This document shows positions 60,966 through 64,000 of a stretch of 64,000 nucleotides of DNA, piece after piece (the stretch's first letter is position 1; every line of letters begins with the position of its first letter). Source of the stretch: Mariniflexile fucanivorans. Lineage in GTDB: Bacteria > Bacteroidota > Bacteroidia > Flavobacteriales > Flavobacteriaceae. The stretch spans positions 496,001-560,000 of the forward strand of contig NZ_SLUP01000001.1 of the NCBI RefSeq assembly GCF_004341235.1, in the 5' to 3' direction. The notes beneath the pieces were generated by a model. That model was not told the origin of the DNA and did not search any database. It saw only the letters and a list, made by a program, of their open reading frames with translations. Position numbers and translations under genes: made by a program.

Positions 60966-63900
60966 ATGGAATATCGTTTAAAATACAAGATTTCATTACT
61001 AATAATATTTTGTTATTCAATCACATTATTTTCACAAAACAATAAAGGCATTAACTTAGTAAGTGAACTGATAAGCTTAGACCGTTTAAATCAGGCTGAT
61101 GTTGAAATAAATAAACAAATTCTGTTTTTTAAGAATCAAAAAAACTTCGATACCTTATCTCATTACATCTATCCTTTAGGGAAAATAGATTTGCTTAAAA
61201 ATAAAGACACACAAAGAACGTTTAACCTAAAAAAAACCATTCAAGATCATACAAAGAACATTCAAACTTTATATATTTTAAATGCCGATATAGCCAAACT
61301 TCTCTTCGAAAAAGGGAATATCCAAGACGCTTATGACTATGGAAAAAAGGCTAAAGACTTCGCTTTAAAACTTCAAAACAAAAAGTTTCTGGTTGAAGCA
61401 GAATATTATTTAGGTGATTACGCCATGAAATTGGGTAAAATTTCACTTCTAGAAAAACATATGAGGAGTGCCGAATCTTTAATAAAAAACAACTCCAAGA
61501 TAGCATACCCTATTTCTGCACGTGTGTATAATCTTATGGGAGCGGTTATGTATTTTTCTTCAAAGCAAGATAGTGCTGTTTACTACTTTGAAAAAGCACT
61601 AAAAAACGTTCCTCTATTGGAAAACAATTTGGAAAATAGACTTTATTTACCTGCCGCGATAAAGGGTAATTTATTTAATATAAAGCTAAATAGCGGAAAA
61701 CATTTGGAAGCAAAAGCGTTGGTAGAAGCCTCCATTTCTCTAAATAAAAAGTTTCTTCAAGAAGCAAAAAATCACCCGTTAACACCAAGAGTAAAACGAA
61801 ATTTATCCGTTGGCTACACCAACCTATCTAGTTTATATTATGATTTTGGCGATTTTGATAATTCAGATAAAATTACTCAACTCTGTTACCAATTCACAAA
61901 ACAAAATTTTGCGTTTAATACCGAAGAATATTTTATTGGAACCATTCCCGTAGCCGAGGTTAAGGTTTCCAAAAGAGATTTTAAAGCTGCATTTCAATAT
62001 TTAGACGAGGCTAAAAGATGTCTTGAAGCTATGCCAAGTGAAGATTATAGATGGCTGGCTTATTTAAACAATGTTTATGGTGAGGCTTATTATATAAACG
62101 CAGCGTATGATAAAGCCATTGAATACTATAAAAAAAGTGATTTTTATTATGAAAAATCGAATCCCGGAAAATATGATGGAAACAGACTTTATGCCGCAAT
62201 GAACATGGCTATTGTTTATAGCGAGCTGCAAAAAAAAGATGAAGCCATTAAAACCGCCACTAAATTATACAATTATGTAAAATCCAGCAATGGCGAAACC
62301 GATTACTTAATTAATGATATTATTTTAACACTTGCAAGAATAAATTATAACGTTGGTGACTTTGAAAAATGTGTTTATTGGAGTTCGAAGGTTTTAGATT
62401 CTTATAAAAACTATAGTGGCAGTAAAAATAGTTTTGATAAAAGGCATTTTGAAGCAGACAAAGCCGAATTCATAATCTTAAACGCCAAGGCTAAATATGC
62501 ATTAGAAGAAGTAAAAACGCAACAGTTTATTGAAGATTTACTGCTTCAGGTAAATGAGGCTATTATAATTTTGGAGCAACAAAGAGAGGTTATATCTACT
62601 TTAGAAAGTGTAAACACGTTAATAGAAAGTAACAAGGATGTTTTTGATTTTGCCAAAAAATTAAACTTGGAACTCTATAATAAAACGGGCAAACCAAAAT
62701 ATCTTGAAAACCTTACTAGTTTACATGAGTCTTCTATTTACAACAAACTTAGGGTGCGGTTAAACCTAAATCACGACATTTCCTTTTTGGAAGTCCCAAA
62801 GCACTTAAAAGATAGAGAAAACGCACTTCGCAAAAAATTAGATGTCGATATTGACCAAGAAGAAGATGACATTGAATTTATTCAAAATTTTCAGAAATCC
62901 AATTTAGCGTGGAATAATTTTCTTGACACTTTAAAGCAAACACATCCCAAATATTACAAAATGCGTTATGGAACCATTTCAGAATCTTTGGAAAATCTTC
63001 AGAAAAACCTTCCTAAAAACACATCCATAGTTCGATACTTTTTTATTGATGGTGAACTGTACGCCGTAATTGTTGATAAAAAAACTAAAAACATTTATAA
63101 GTTAGACTTTAAGGATGTAGCTGGATCTGTTGCCCAATTAACTAAAGATCAATCTGATATTTCTAAAACAAGCGATTTGCTTCACAAACTTTATATAAAA
63201 CTTTGGCAACCTTTTGAAAATAAAATTACAAATGAAAAAGTAGTGATTATTCCAGATAGAGAACTTTTCAACCTAAGTTTTGAAACTTTAACGCCCAAGA
63301 AAATAAAATCGTTTAAAGAACTTGCCACAAACAGTCTTTTGGCAAAACATACTATATCCTATAATTACAGCCTCTTTTTGCTAGATGATACCAAAAAACA
63401 ACCCATCTACAAGAATAATTTTGTAGCCTTTGCACCAGAGTTTAATAAGGACATGAAGCAAAAATATAAGCTTGCCATAACAGATTCTATTGGACTAGAT
63501 AAAACCTATTTATCACTTCTACAACAACCGTTTAGTGTTAATCTAGCCAAAACCTATTCTAATGTGTTTGATGGCAGTTGCTTTTTAAATGAAAATTCAA
63601 CAGAACAAGTTTTTAAAAACAATGCCAGCGAACATAAAATTATTCATATTGGCACCCATGCAGAATCCAACAATATAAGCCCCGAACTTTCGCGTTTAAT
63701 CTTTGCTAAGGACATTTCTATCTCCAATGATGACAACTCGCTATATACCTATGAAATTTATAATTGTAGCTTAAACTCTAATTTGGCCATATTAACAGCC
63801 TGCGAAACAGGAAAACCAACCTATCAATCTGGTGAAGGCATGATTTCATTGGCACATGCCTTTAATTATGCAGGTAGTGAAAGTATTTTAACCAGTTTAT

Positions 63901-64000
63901 GGAAAATAGATGAACAGTCTAGTGCTATAATCATCGAACAATTTTACAAGAATATAGAAGCGGGTCAAAGTAAAGATTTAGCCTTAAAAAATGCTAAATT
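60966..64000 (+). CDS. TPR-CHAT caspase-like protease, cut by window end
   Basis: At least 1011 residues; the C-terminus lies beyond the window. It starts with a probable signal peptide (MEYRLKYKISLLIIFCYSIT, then LFSQ), so it is likely exported. Residues about 75-640 are TPR-like helical repeats (AYDYGKKAKDFALKLQN, ARVYNLMGAVMYFSSKQDSA, AFQYLDEAKRCLEAM, AIEYYKKSDFYYEKSNPGKY), then a linker with a coiled stretch, and the CHAT domain from about 680. The catalytic dyad is seen: His898 in IIHIGTHAESN and Cys946 in LAILTACETGKPTYQSGEG, followed by MISLAHAFNYAGSESILTSL and WKIDEQSS, both typical. The start codon is 1 nt after the membrane TPR gene, indicating coupling. Protease activity is expected from the intact dyad. 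Confidence 0.92.
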   Translation, partial: MEYRLKYKISLLIIFCYSITLFSQNNKGINLVSELISLDRLNQADVEINKQILFFKNQKNFDTLSHYIYPLGKIDLLKNKDTQRTFNLKKTIQDHTKNIQTLYILNADIAKLLFEKGNIQDAYDYGKKAKDFALKLQNKKFLVEAEYYLGDYAMKLGKISLLEKHMRSAESLIKNNSKIAYPISARVYNLMGAVMYFSSKQDSAVYYFEKALKNVPLLENNLENRLYLPAAIKGNLFNIKLNSGKHLEAKALVEASISLNKKFLQEAKNHPLTPRVKRNLSVGYTNLSSLYYDFGDFDNSDKITQLCYQFTKQNFAFNTEEYFIGTIPVAEVKVSKRDFKAAFQYLDEAKRCLEAMPSEDYRWLAYLNNVYGEAYYINAAYDKAIEYYKKSDFYYEKSNPGKYDGNRLYAAMNMAIVYSELQKKDEAIKTATKLYNYVKSSNGETDYLINDIILTLARINYNVGDFEKCVYWSSKVLDSYKNYSGSKNSFDKRHFEADKAEFIILNAKAKYALEEVKTQQFIEDLLLQVNEAIIILEQQREVISTLESVNTLIESNKDVFDFAKKLNLELYNKTGKPKYLENLTSLHESSIYNKLRVRLNLNHDISFLEVPKHLKDRENALRKKLDVDIDQEEDDIEFIQNFQKSNLAWNNFLDTLKQTHPKYYKMRYGTISESLENLQKNLPKNTSIVRYFFIDGELYAVIVDKKTKNIYKLDFKDVAGSVAQLTKDQSDISKTSDLLHKLYIKLWQPFENKITNEKVVIIPDRELFNLSFETLTPKKIKSFKELATNSLLAKHTISYNYSLFLLDDTKKQPIYKNNFVAFAPEFNKDMKQKYKLAITDSIGLDKTYLSLLQQPFSVNLAKTYSNVFDGSCFLNENSTEQVFKNNASEHKIIHIGTHAESNNISPELSRLIFAKDISISNDDNSLYTYEIYNCSLNSNLAILTACETGKPTYQSGEGMISLAHAFNYAGSESILTSLWKIDEQSSAIIIEQFYKNIEAGQSKDLALKNAK

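Overview
This window is AT-rich chromosomal DNA from a gliding member of the Flavobacteriaceae (Bacteroidota). The grounds are the type IX secretion translocon SprA, a PorP/SprF plus OmpA-like plus giant adhesin cluster ending in a gliding-type C-terminal domain, a RemB-like barrel, an alternative complex III to cytochrome oxidase operon, promoters of the TTG-N20-TAnnTTTG form, and the REP-like intergenic repeats common in this family. I cannot name the genus. Nearly all of the first 54.5 kb is read leftward.

Layout. 1-2253: a MacB/LolD-type ABC exporter operon, its last gene cut by the window edge. 2337-8044: cytochrome oxidase assembly genes (SCO1, a Cys-less SCO-like relative, a DUF420 protein, haem O synthase) and oxidase subunits III, III and IV. 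8156-9801: an accessory patch with a HNH nuclease unit between dispersed repeats. 9802-25077: remB-like, two tonB paralogues, vanZ, gcvH, sprA, ruvA and maeB. 25199-28751: a LytTR regulator divergent from a mini ExbB/MotA-like protein, queG, a frameshifted GIY-YIG nuclease inside inverted repeats, and ruvB. 29007-37193: adhesin, SprF/PorP and OmpA-like operon. 37427-49304: actA-F followed by ctaC and ctaD, one respiratory operon. 49521-54532: a SPOR protein and the rimP-nusA-infB operon. 54759-64000, rightward: a tandem universal stress protein, two unknown lipoproteins, an ECF sigma factor, a membrane TPR protein with an anti-sigma-like N-terminus, and an exported TPR-CHAT caspase-like protein cut by the window end.

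How the genes fit together. The act/cta genes at 37-49 kb and the oxidase and assembly genes at 2-8 kb together make a quinol-to-oxygen chain: alternative complex III, caa3/aa3-type oxidase, haem O synthesis and copper delivery. SprA, RemB, the SprF/PorP protein and the adhesin belong to gliding and type IX secretion; the TonB proteins supply energy to outer-membrane receptors.

The two least ordinary things are the sigma / membrane TPR / TPR-CHAT protease module at 59.6-64 kb, which resembles a CRISPR-free version of a protease-to-sigma-factor circuit, and the GIY-YIG gene framed by inverted TGTCA-ended repeats, whose ends match a 120-bp MITE-like element at 12.0 kb. Both interpretations are inference from sequence layout. 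No tRNA, rRNA or CRISPR array was recognised.
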